This document shows, in pieces, positions 6,648-15,300 of a stretch of DNA of 26,135 nucleotides; the first letter of the stretch is position 1, and each line of letters starts with the position of its first letter. The notes under the pieces were generated by a model that ran no database searches, was not told where the DNA came from, and saw only the letters and a program-made list of their open reading frames with translations. Source of the DNA: a virus; the IMG/VR virus record IMGVR_UViG_3300034375_012321, positions 1 through 26,135 of that record. One strand, 5' to 3'. Position numbers and translations under genes: made by a program.

Positions 6648-8617
6648 AACTCTCCCCAGAGCAGTCTAGCGCCCTTTCTCAGCTAGTGGTTGAGGCGCAG
6701 ACCTCGTTTGAAGGCGTTACCACAGGTACTGCGCGTCTCATTAACGATCTTTACACGGGTCGAGATCCCTCCTCTGGCGCACAACTTCCCCTTGAAGGTG
6801 CGCCGTTTATGCCAACTGTAGACCCTGAGCGGGTCTCCTCCAACTGGAACTACCCGCAGATCGGGGCCAACCTCTTCCAGTCCCGCGCTCGGCAGTTGGT
6901 CACAGAGCTTGTCCCGGCAGTTCCCTCGTTTCATTGTGAGCCTCTGGTAGCTGAAGCCGCGCACCTTGTCGAGCAGCAAAACAAGCTGATGGCATGGTCT
7001 ACGCGGAACGGCAACCTGAAGCAAGCATCGCGTGATGCGGCTCTCTATGGTCTTCTAGGCTCCCACCTCGGTATGAAGGTGGTCGTAGACAAGAACCATC
7101 CCCACCTAGAGAGTCGCATCAAGTGGCTGGCGATCCCCTCGTCGCACTGTGGTTACGAGCCGCAGCACAAGCGCTTCAAGTACCACACCTACCAGTGCCA
7201 GTGGAAGGACATCCCCAAGGAGATGTACCCGGAGAGCTACCGGGGCAACCTAAAGCCTTGGGACATCGTGACTAAGACCGAAGTATTCCACGAAGGTTTT
7301 GAGTACGAGGGCAAGGGCTGCCCCATGTCGGTGTTCATCAACATGGGCGAGGGTCGCAAAGATCCGCAAGCCTACTCGGTTGGTAACGCCCCAGAGCTAG
7401 AGAAGAAGCCTCTGGGCGAGTATTGCGGCACGGTGGATCTCCCCGCCTGTCCGCTGTACATCGACAGCTTCCTCGACCCCGCTCCAGGCGAATATATTGC
7501 ACCCCCCGAGTGCGCGTCGTGGATTCCCGTCATCCGCTCGATTCATGCCGACATCCGGCAGATCGAGAAGGAAGTTGGCCGGATCAACAACATCGTCCTC
7601 TACGACAAGGAGGCGTTCGACCCGGATCACATTGCGACCGTTGCCACGAACCCCTCGGGCAACGAACTCTACCTCGCTGTAGACACCTCCCAGGCCACCA
7701 ACTCGTTTGAACGGGACAACGGTGTCTCACACAAAATGCGCCCCGTCGAGCGCACCAGTGCCCTTGGTGAGCTTGTGACGGCCCTCCAGACGCACATGAT
7801 GCTGCTGGACGAGGTGGTTGGCGCATCGCGCATGAATCTTGGCTTGCAGCAAGGCCCGCGCAAGTCGGCGGCGGAAGCATCCATCCTGGCGCAAGCCGGG
7901 TCACGCCGTTCGCGGGACCGCTTGTCGGTGATGGCTGACCTCTTTAGCGCGGCTGCCTGTGCGTCGTTTGCCTTCCAGCGCGATGCCTACGGTAAGTCGG
8001 TCAAGTTCCCGACGCGCAGCGAACTCATCGAGGTCATCGAAGTGCCTGATGCAAAGGTCGCCCGGATGGCGTTCCGCGTCGAGGCCGTCGAGCTTGGCAA
8101 CCTCTCCAAGCAGGGGCAACTGGAAACCCACAGTGCCTCCCTCACTCTGCTCGCTAACTTGCGCCAACAAGCGCCGGACTTGATTACCCCGGAGATCATT
8201 GTTTCGGAGGCGCGGAAAGCGCTGATGGCTTACGGCAATGTCGAGGCTGCGGATCGTCTGAAGTTGCCGCCGGATCGTGGCGGCCCGCTGGAGCGCATTC
8301 GCAACTTCATCTACGGCATCACCATCGAAATCCCGGTCTACCCTGAAGATGATCACGAAACTTACATCAGTGCTTATCAGCGTGAAATCGCTATTGCCGC
8401 TACTAACGCGGTCGCTAGTGTCCCTGTGCAAGAAATCCAAGCCGCTCTTCAAAAGCATCAAGAGTTTGCTTCGCAGCGTCCCGCAATGGGTCAAGCGATT
8501 CCGCAATCGCCACTAAGCGGCTTCAACGCCAACGGTCAGCCGTCTAACGACATTCTTGCCGCTCTCCAGGGAGGGCAGACTCCTTTCTCTGATCCCTCTA
8601 CTTTGACTCAGTTTTAA
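6641..8617 (+). CDS. Portal protein
   Basis: A 658-residue protein immediately after terL, starting at GTG 6641 inside the terminase 3' end (GTGGTAA). Portals form the dodecameric ring at one capsid vertex through which DNA enters and leaves. Supporting features are the N-terminal region with an ANLFQSRARQLVTELVP helix, the long central alpha/beta part, and the segment around residues 390-440 (VVGASRMNLGLQQGPRKSAAEAS, then QAGSRRSRDRL). The latter resembles the 'G..........G....TA.EAS....A..R..R....' helix of podoviral portals. The C-terminus is Gln/Pro-rich (QSPLSGFNANGQPS). The assignment rests on this motif plus the terL-portal-scaffold-capsid order. Length agrees with short-tailed phage portals. 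There is no catalytic activity to check. Confidence 0.85.
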   Translation: MVKLSPEQSSALSQLVVEAQTSFEGVTTGTARLINDLYTGRDPSSGAQLPLEGAPFMPTVDPERVSSNWNYPQIGANLFQSRARQLVTELVPAVPSFHCEPLVAEAAHLVEQQNKLMAWSTRNGNLKQASRDAALYGLLGSHLGMKVVVDKNHPHLESRIKWLAIPSSHCGYEPQHKRFKYHTYQCQWKDIPKEMYPESYRGNLKPWDIVTKTEVFHEGFEYEGKGCPMSVFINMGEGRKDPQAYSVGNAPELEKKPLGEYCGTVDLPACPLYIDSFLDPAPGEYIAPPECASWIPVIRSIHADIRQIEKEVGRINNIVLYDKEAFDPDHIATVATNPSGNELYLAVDTSQATNSFERDNGVSHKMRPVERTSALGELVTALQTHMMLLDEVVGASRMNLGLQQGPRKSAAEASILAQAGSRRSRDRLSVMADLFSAAACASFAFQRDAYGKSVKFPTRSELIEVIEVPDAKVARMAFRVEAVELGNLSKQGQLETHSASLTLLANLRQQAPDLITPEIIVSEARKALMAYGNVEAADRLKLPPDRGGPLERIRNFIYGITIEIPVYPEDDHETYISAYQREIAIAATNAVASVPVQEIQAALQKHQEFASQRPAMGQAIPQSPLSGFNANGQPSNDILAALQGGQTPFSDPSTLTQF

Positions 8618-8633
8618 CCTTTTACTGTCCTCG

Positions 8634-8963
8634 ATGCCTAATAGCGAAGTCATTTACCGAACTAATGTCCTTGGCTGCACTAAGTGTGGCTCAGGAATAG
8701 GTGGCGGCAAAAGCACCGACTGGTGCTGCTATGACTGTGGCGAACCCATGCCGGAGCGCCGAAACTACACGAAGACAGGTACTGGGGACTGGGAGTCGTT
8801 TGAGATGTTCCAGTTGCACCCCAATGACCCCTTGCGTAAGGAGGTCAACTCGATGTCCGATTACAAGGCTGCTTGCCGTGCGCGACACCTTGACCCGGAC
8901 ACGCACCGTCCCACCGCTAGTAACCCTAAGTTCTACCAAGGGAATAACGGTAGCTGGGACTAA
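8634..8963 (+). CDS. Small zinc-finger-like protein
   Basis: A 109-residue protein of unknown role between portal and scaffold. The N-terminal third carries two cysteine knuckles, C15-x2-C18 and C32-x2-C35 (CTKCGSG... and CYDCGEP), with an extra C31, consistent with a single zinc-binding ribbon. The C-terminal half is polar, with SDYKAACRARHLDPDT, and has no recognised domain. It starts 16 bp after the portal stop, with no clear Shine-Dalgarno sequence upstream of ATG 8634. Small zinc proteins occur between structural genes in many phages, but I cannot name a family. A virion assembly factor or a DNA-binding protein would both fit. Confidence 0.75.
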   Translation: MPNSEVIYRTNVLGCTKCGSGIGGGKSTDWCCYDCGEPMPERRNYTKTGTGDWESFEMFQLHPNDPLRKEVNSMSDYKAACRARHLDPDTHRPTASNPKFYQGNNGSWD

Positions 8964-8970
8964 CAATCAC

Positions 8971-9001
8971 CCAGGGAGCCATCCCGGTAAGCCCTGGTTT
9001 T
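8971..9001 (+). terminator. Weak hairpin with T-tract between genes
   Basis: CCAGGG (8971-8976) can pair with CCCTGG (8992-8997), followed directly by TTTTAAAG. The loop is 15 nt, and an alternative small stem GGGA/TCCC lies inside it. This is short for an intrinsic terminator but is the only stem-plus-T-run noticed between the structural genes. It could attenuate transcription ahead of the scaffold and capsid genes, or simply be RNA structure. Confidence 0.25.
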
Positions 9002-9024
9002 AAAGTGGAGCCGAAAGGTAAGCC

Positions 9025-9687
9025 ATGACCGAAGAAAACAACACCCCCGCCGAGGCAGCGCCTGTTGCCGAAGCAGCCCCCCAGAACCAAGCCCCTGTCG
9101 AGGAGCCGCAAGCGGTAAGCCTCAAGGATGCAGTCGAGGAGGGTATTAAGGCAGCCCCTAAGAAGGCAGCCGAAATCACTCAAACGCTTTCAGAGCAACT
9201 CACGCCAGAGCAACTCAAGCAAGTCGAAGCACTTGCAGAATCTAAAGCATCCCGCGCTGTGAACGAAGCGCTTGCTGCCGAACGCGAACGCGCCAAATCC
9301 ACCCCAGTGCTTTCTCAAGACGATGTGAAAGCTCAGGTAGACGAGGCTATTCGCTTGGAGCGTCAAGTCGCTGAGGCCCAGCGGCAACTGGATCTCACCC
9401 TCGGAAGCCTTGGAGCGCCTGTTGGCTCCGAGAACTACAAGAAGGTGGAAGCCATCATTGCCGAAGGGCTACAGTCTGGGGCGATCTCTCACCAAGCACT
9501 CTTCAACGAGAACATGATTAAAGGTTTCGTTGCGGCGGCTGGTGTGGGAGAGGCTAAGGAGGAAGTTACTTTTCCTGGACTTGGTGTACACGGTCGAGCC
9601 GAGAAGGTTAATACCGAAGGTGTGACCCCATACAATGTCCGAGAGAAGATGGAGCAAGCGATGGCCGAGGCGATGCGAAAGCGCTAA
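9025..9687 (+). CDS. Scaffolding protein
   Basis: A 220-residue protein just before the major capsid gene, the standard place for a scaffold. Scaffolds fill the procapsid, direct shell curvature and leave before or during packaging. Composition fits: an acidic, Ala/Pro-rich disordered N-terminus (residues 1-35), a long charged helical middle with heptad-like Glu/Gln/Arg/Leu (about residues 45-135, including QLTPEQLKQVEALAESKASRAV), and a basic helical C-terminus (REKMEQAMAEAMRKR) that would bind capsid subunits. AAAGG at 9014-9018 sits 6 bp before ATG 9025. No protease motif is visible, so it is probably not autocatalytic. The call comes from position and composition rather than sequence similarity. 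Confidence 0.8.
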   Translation: MTEENNTPAEAAPVAEAAPQNQAPVEEPQAVSLKDAVEEGIKAAPKKAAEITQTLSEQLTPEQLKQVEALAESKASRAVNEALAAERERAKSTPVLSQDDVKAQVDEAIRLERQVAEAQRQLDLTLGSLGAPVGSENYKKVEAIIAEGLQSGAISHQALFNENMIKGFVAAAGVGEAKEEVTFPGLGVHGRAEKVNTEGVTPYNVREKMEQAMAEAMRKR

Positions 9688-9698
9688 CAACTCCCTGT

Positions 9699-9715
9699 AA
9701 TCCTTAAGGAGGATT
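9699..9715 (+). promoter_or_regulatory. Strong ribosome-binding site inside a small hairpin, upstream of the capsid gene
   Basis: AAGGAGG (9706-9712) lies 10 bp before the capsid ATG and is the best Shine-Dalgarno match in the window. The flanking bases form AATCCT (9699-9704) and AGGATT (9710-9715), a 6-bp stem with a TAAGG loop that buries the last three bases of the site. The arrangement is visible directly; any effect on translation or RNA stability is inference. Confidence 0.7.
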
Positions 9716-9722
9716 AAGACAA

Positions 9723-10910
9723 ATGGCTTTTCCTGTTTCTGACACCCGCGAACTGGACACTCTGGTCACCTCGGCCATTGATACCATCAGCGGTAACCCT
9801 GCCAACCTCGTCAACGAGGGCGGCGAAAAACTCCTGGGCAAGCTGGCAAAGCGTGGCCGCATTTTCCGCGTGAACGACGCAGAGCGCGTTGAACACCCGG
9901 TCATGTACAGCACGGATGCCTCCGCTTGGGAAGCTAACCTTGGCGACCAGTACAGTGGTACTCCGACTTCGGGTACTACTCTTACTGCCACCCAGAACGA
10001 GGTTCTGACCAAGGCGCTGTTCGACATCGTGACCAAGACGAAGAACTTCAATGTTCCTCAGTCGATCATCGGTCGCGATAGCCAACTCGCCATGAGTGAC
10101 ATTGCCTACCTTGCACAGCGCATGGCAATGGAAACTTACGCGGAAGAGGAAGCTCTGCTGCTGCTGGGTCAAACCGACCTGACTGCTGGTGGCGACCTGA
10201 ACCCGCTGGCTCCGTATCGCGGTGACAACGACTTCTTCAACCGTGGTGGCACTTCTACTTACGCAGACTTCGGCTCGATGTCGATGCTTGGTCTGTTCGA
10301 TAGTGGCCGGGATACTGGCAGTCGTGGCCAAACTTTCGCTGGCATTGCGCCCAACGATGATACTGATTGGGAAGCCCAGTTGTTTACCGCTTCGAACGCC
10401 GCACCCTCCACCTCAGCCGAACTCGATCAGTTCCTTGCGGATGTTCAAGAAGCGATTATTCGCACGGACTTTGGTGGTATGGAGCGTCCGACTGACATCC
10501 TCTCGACCATCGACTGGTACAGCAAGTTCCTTGAGGCTCTCCGCTCCAAGGGTACGATCAACGACACCCTGATCCGTGACATGGGCGTTGGCCCGAACAC
10601 TGAGATTCCGTTTGGCTCGGTGCTGGTTGACTACAGCCGTCACCTTGATGCGGATAACCAGTGGGATCTGACCGTTGGTAGCCCTGCTGCGGTTCACCCT
10701 GTCATGGGCCTGAACCTGAACTCCCTGCGTTGGAACCTTGTGGGTCAAACTACGGGCGTTGGTGCAGATGCGGGCTGGATTCAGCAGAAGTCGGAGATGG
10801 CTCCGCATCCGACGCTGACCAACTTCTTCAAGCGCCTGGAATACCGTAGCTGCTACTCGCTCGATAACGGTCGCCGCTCCCACTTCCTGATTAAGGGCTG
10901 GACTCTCTAA
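9723..10910 (+). CDS. Major capsid protein
   Basis: A 395-residue protein expected to form the icosahedral shell. Support: it follows the scaffold and portal, has the strongest ribosome-binding site in the window, is about the size of podoviral capsid proteins, and shows an HK97-fold-like plan. That plan comprises an N-terminal helical arm (residues 1-45), an extended strand-rich region ending near TLTATQNEVLTKALFDI, and a long spine-like helix around residues 115-155 (SQLAMSDIAYLAQRMAMETYAEEEALLLL). A mixed domain follows, with HPVMGLNLNSLRWNLVG near the end. No cleavage site or decoration insert was recognised. Codons favour GGT/CGT/CTG more than the flanking genes, as expected for a highly expressed product. 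The identification rests on context and fold-like pattern. Confidence 0.88.
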   Translation: MAFPVSDTRELDTLVTSAIDTISGNPANLVNEGGEKLLGKLAKRGRIFRVNDAERVEHPVMYSTDASAWEANLGDQYSGTPTSGTTLTATQNEVLTKALFDIVTKTKNFNVPQSIIGRDSQLAMSDIAYLAQRMAMETYAEEEALLLLGQTDLTAGGDLNPLAPYRGDNDFFNRGGTSTYADFGSMSMLGLFDSGRDTGSRGQTFAGIAPNDDTDWEAQLFTASNAAPSTSAELDQFLADVQEAIIRTDFGGMERPTDILSTIDWYSKFLEALRSKGTINDTLIRDMGVGPNTEIPFGSVLVDYSRHLDADNQWDLTVGSPAAVHPVMGLNLNSLRWNLVGQTTGVGADAGWIQQKSEMAPHPTLTNFFKRLEYRSCYSLDNGRRSHFLIKGWTL

Positions 10911-10912
10911 GC

Positions 10913-11749
10913 ATGGTACTTGTCTCTACGATTCGTGACAATCTCTACAAGCGTCTGGGGATCACTTCTCCTTCGCAGCGCGAGACGGAGCGCGTCGAAG
11001 AGGCACTGTACGCGGGCATCGCCAGGGCTGTCGCTGACGGCATCCCTGGCCTTGCCCACTCTCTTATCACTGCCGAAACCTACGGTCAAAGCAGTGATGC
11101 GGTAGCGGCTGCGGGCCATAGTGCCAACACCGCCACCATCACCCTGGACGCAATCCCCACAGGGACTCGCTCCGGGGATCTCCTGAAGATCGGTAGCGAC
11201 ATCTACACGGTGTTCTCCATCAGCGGCAGTGCCATTGATGTTGGAGCGCCCATCAAGGATCAGATTGCAGATGCTACTACCGTCACGGTCATCCACCGCA
11301 CGGTCGAGCTTCCCAACACCGGCCCAGTGCTTCGGGTCTTTGACCTGACCAACGATCACGCCCTTGCCCATGAGCCTAGCGGGTTTGCTCGTTATGGTTT
11401 CAACCAGGGCACTCCGAAGGGTTACGAGATCACCTACGACCGTGACAACTCGGAGCTAGTCGTTGGGTTGTGGCCCGCGCCCGACAGTGCCACCCGGTTG
11501 GCTGTGGTGCAGTCGTTCGCCTGGGACAGCCTGACTACTGAAACCGATCTTCCGTTCCCCGCCAGTGCCCTGGAAGCCATCATGGAGCGAGCAATCGCTT
11601 GTTGGCGTTCTTGGCAAGTTGGCGGAGTTAGTCCTGCCGAACTTGAGGCAAGCCGCCAGAGCGTCAAGGATGCTGAGACTGGCCTCAACCACGGCAGTAC
11701 CCAACCGATTGTCCGTGATTCGCTGAGGGGCCGTGGCCGGAGACACTAA
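10913..11749 (+). CDS. Head-tail adaptor (connector) protein
   Basis: A 278-residue protein two bases after the capsid stop. The adaptor ring binds under the portal and joins it to the tail nozzle (T7 gp11, P22 gp4 type). N-terminal helices (about residues 5-55, STIRDNLYKRLGITSPSQRETERVEEALYAGI) and C-terminal helices (about residues 210-260, SALEAIMERAIACWRSW... and ELEASRQSVKDAE) flank a beta-rich insert (residues 70-200) with TITLDAIPTGTRSGDLLKIGSD. This helical-beta-helical plan, followed by the tail genes, supports the call, but no diagnostic motif is known to me. The basic tail RGRGRRH could contact DNA. The gene runs 17 bp past the GTG start of the next gene. Confidence 0.68.
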   Translation: MVLVSTIRDNLYKRLGITSPSQRETERVEEALYAGIARAVADGIPGLAHSLITAETYGQSSDAVAAAGHSANTATITLDAIPTGTRSGDLLKIGSDIYTVFSISGSAIDVGAPIKDQIADATTVTVIHRTVELPNTGPVLRVFDLTNDHALAHEPSGFARYGFNQGTPKGYEITYDRDNSELVVGLWPAPDSATRLAVVQSFAWDSLTTETDLPFPASALEAIMERAIACWRSWQVGGVSPAELEASRQSVKDAETGLNHGSTQPIVRDSLRGRGRRH

Positions 11750-12305
11750 CTGCTGTTGCGATCTTACCCCGCATCCAGAGGACAAGCTCACCTGGACGGG
11801 AACAAGGGCTGCGGGTAAGCGTTACCAACTTATTCGTGACTCTTGTCATGTTGATTTCATAGAAGTCATGATCCACACTTCGACGGAAGTGGAGAGTGCT
11901 ACTGTTCGGTTCTTTACTAGCGCTGAACCTGATGCTGGTACTCCAGACGGAGACGCTGACGAGAATGTTTGGCAGTTAACAGTCGGAATGGCTGTTGGCA
12001 GCACGGCGTACACCCCGGAGTGCTTTGCTGGAATGTACTTCCGCAACGGTGTATTTGCTGAGATCGTATCCCCGGACAATAATGTCGAAGTAATCATCAA
12101 CATCGTTTACTACGACAGGGCAAAATACACCCCAGCATTTCCTGAGCGGCCTTACGAGCGTCGAGTTCGTCTGTGGAACTGCTACAACGACACGCCGTAT
12201 GGTGACAACTTTGATGGCGGGTATCAGGGCGACGAATACTCTGATACTTCTACTGGTAACACGACTCCTGGCGAGATGCCGTCCACGCCGATTGGTGACA
12301 TTTAA
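11733..12305 (+). CDS. Hypothetical structural protein between adaptor and nozzle
   Basis: A 190-residue protein not recognised by family. The GTG at 11733 overlaps the end of the adaptor gene. The N-terminus contains a CCC run (residues 7-9, TNCCCDL). The body is beta-rich (VDFIEVMIHTSTEVESATVRFFTS, then NNVEVIINIVYYDR), and the C-terminal 30 residues are Gly/Ser/Thr/Asp-rich and probably disordered (DGGYQGDEYSDTSTGNTTPG). Its position between adaptor and nozzle suggests a second connector, a stopper or a small tail protein. The stop forms TAATG with the nozzle start, suggesting coupled, perhaps stoichiometric, expression. Function is inferred from location only. Confidence 0.7.
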   Translation: MAGDTNCCCDLTPHPEDKLTWTGTRAAGKRYQLIRDSCHVDFIEVMIHTSTEVESATVRFFTSAEPDAGTPDGDADENVWQLTVGMAVGSTAYTPECFAGMYFRNGVFAEIVSPDNNVEVIINIVYYDRAKYTPAFPERPYERRVRLWNCYNDTPYGDNFDGGYQGDEYSDTSTGNTTPGEMPSTPIGDI

Positions 12306-15300
12306 TGCCTAACCCACGCCTCCGCATCGACCAACTCCCGATGCACCGCAGGGCATCGGCTCACGGGGCAGGGGAGGGTGTTGCCTACGAACGCCGAGAG
12401 GTTGACCCCGATGCAGAGGAACTTTCTCGCCGCACGGGATCGACTCGCCAAGCACGGTTTAGCACTGCGCTTGGCTTTGTCGCAGAGCAAGAGGGTGCGC
12501 GTGTAGTTATCGACAACGAGTTCGACCTGACGGGCAACTGGTCGATTGCCTTCAGTGCTAATGTCGGAGATATCCTCGACACGACCGCCAGCGAATACTG
12601 GACGCTTGTGTTTGCCGGTGCAACTTCTTCGGCTGACGCGGATAACTCCATCCATATCTACCTGGATCGTAGCGGTTCGGACTACCAGATCAACCTAGTT
12701 GTTACGGATAACAGCAGCGGTACCTACGCGGCGACCACCCCGTCTCAACTGACCGTCACTCCTGGAGATGATGTAGACTTTCTGATTACTCGGTCGGGCA
12801 ACACGATTACCCTGAATGTTGACACCTCCAGTGCTACGGTCGATGTGTCCGCTGCAACCCTGACGGGTATGGATGAGTGTCAGGTAGAACTGCTGGGTAG
12901 CCACAAGGCAACCAACAAGGGCAAGGGCACTGCGCCCGTCCTCGACAACTTCCACATCTTCGGATCGGTTGTCACTACTGCTGTCTACGGCGACCGAAGC
13001 CCTGGGTCGAGCTTTAGCATTCTCCCCTCTGACATTGGCGGCACGGCGTTCAGCCCCGCCAGCGCCAGTTACAATGTCTATCTCCACCCGTCGCCCCCGC
13101 AGCTACTCGGCAGCGCGGTAAACTTTAGCGGTTTTGGCGGCGCAGTTCGCGTACCGTTCCGCTCGATCTTTGAGCGTTACTTCCAGACGCAAACCGAGGA
13201 GGTTGGCTCAAAGACTTTTGCGTTCCGTGTAGCTGGAACGGTCGAGTTCCTCGGTCTCACCAGTACGATCATCGACTTTGGATCTGATACCCCGCTGGCC
13301 TACCTTCGGCTGGATGCTGGTGTTGCCAAGTTCAAGTACGGTGATGTGGAAGTCAACAGCGCCCAGACTCTCACCAAGGGCAGTAGCTACGAGATTTTCT
13401 GCGGGGTTGACGGCACGAATGTATTCATCTCGGTGGACGGCGAGGCTGTTGTCACCAGTGCCATCAGCGAGGTTCCGCGCCTTGAGCTTGAGCGCATCCC
13501 CGATCTGTACATTGGTAACGACGAAGATCCGACTGCGGACAAACACTACCACGGATCGCTGACCACCTTCCAGTTCTACGACTACGCGGCCAAAACTAGC
13601 TCTACTACGGCAGCCGCGCCTGTTGTTGACCTGGACTTTTCCGCAGACACGCTGCGGGACAAGGGGCCAAACCGCGTGGCGCTGGAGCAGATTTCCCATG
13701 CCACGACCGAAGGCCAGCCGCTTTACACGGATGGCCCTCTTGATGACCAAGACTTCCAAGCCGTGCAGCAGGAGGTCGTGCTTGGCCCCTCTGCGGTCGG
13801 ATACACGGGCAAGTACGCCGCCCCCATCACATCAGACGCATCGAGTGTCCGTGCTGGCGACAGGGCGTACATCCACAGCGGCGACTATGTTCATGTCCTG
13901 AACTCGGAGTTGTCGCAAATCCGACCGCTTGGCATCCCAGAGCCTGGGTCGGAAGTATCTTGTCGTAATGTTGGCGCTGGGGCGCTGGATGGTGTGTACC
14001 AATACGGCTACCGCTACCAGTCCCAAGATGGAACTTACGGGCCGATGAAGCGCCTGAAGCCCCTGACCGCATTTTCCAACACTGGAGTGCTGGTGGGTTC
14101 GGGCGATGCTGCCGACGAGAACCGAGAGCTTGGTGAGTCCTACGGTAAGACCGACGAGTCTAGCGGTAGCCAAGAGTACTTCTCCATCACCGACACGGCG
14201 GACGCAATCCATGGTGATATCGTCAGCGGCAGTAACGAGGATCTTAGTGTCGAGTCCTTCTTGGCCTTCCCCGACTTTGAAGACCTTGAGGAAACCGTAT
14301 TTGACCGAGGTGTAACTGGCGACTTTACGGATGTCAACAGCTTTGGCATCCAGAGCGACACGGAGATCGACATTGACCCCAACAGCGACTTCGCGCTGCA
14401 ATGCTCCTTTAAGCTCGACATTAGCAACCTCAACGAAAACACCCTTGGCGAAAACAACCAGGGCATCTTCTCCCTTGGAACGCAGTCAGGTGGAGGCAAG
14501 ACGCGCTCGTTCATGCTGTTCCTCAGCATCGACAGCGCCTACGCCACCAGTGCGCCTCGCATGGTTGCCGCTCGCGCAGTTGGGGATAAAGACAGTCGCT
14601 ACAAGTACCTCATCTTCAACAACTCTGGCACTGAGGGGGATGACAGTAGCCTTTGGGTAGATGGAACCGAGTACACGGTCACGGCAGTCCGCGACGGCGA
14701 CGATCTGATTGTCAATGTTTGGAACGGATCGACCTGGACGGAGTTTAGCGGCGGCGAGTTGGTCGGGTTCTTTGAAGGTTACAACGCACCTACCCGCGTG
14801 TATGCCTTTAACGCATTCGGTGTAAAGACCGACTTTGAGCAGATCGCGGCGCTTCCTGCCACGGGTTGGAGTAACGGAACCTACGGCACAAAAACTTATG
14901 GTACAGGGGCGTCTGGCAGAGAGGCCCGAAGAATCCACAACATGGACAGGGACGCTACCTTCTTCCACGCCCGTGCGTGGTCGAGGGCATGGCCCACCGC
15001 AACTCTGCAAGCGGAAGCCAACAAGCGTTTTGCTGCGGTAGACGGTGCGCTGACCGACCGAGTTAAGTCTGATGTCGGCGTATTTGACCAAGACCCGTCC
15101 GCAAATCCCAAGCAGTTCTTTGACAAGGCTGCTACGGTTTATTGGAAAACCTTTAAACAGGACGAGGATGATGGAAGTGGCACTGCTAGTGGGGACAAAA
15201 ACCCTCCCAGCGCTGCCACGACTCAGGTAAAGGGCAGCCCCACCGAATACGACGGTGTAGTAATGACTGACAGCGGTATCCAGGATGTCGAGGCCGCCCA

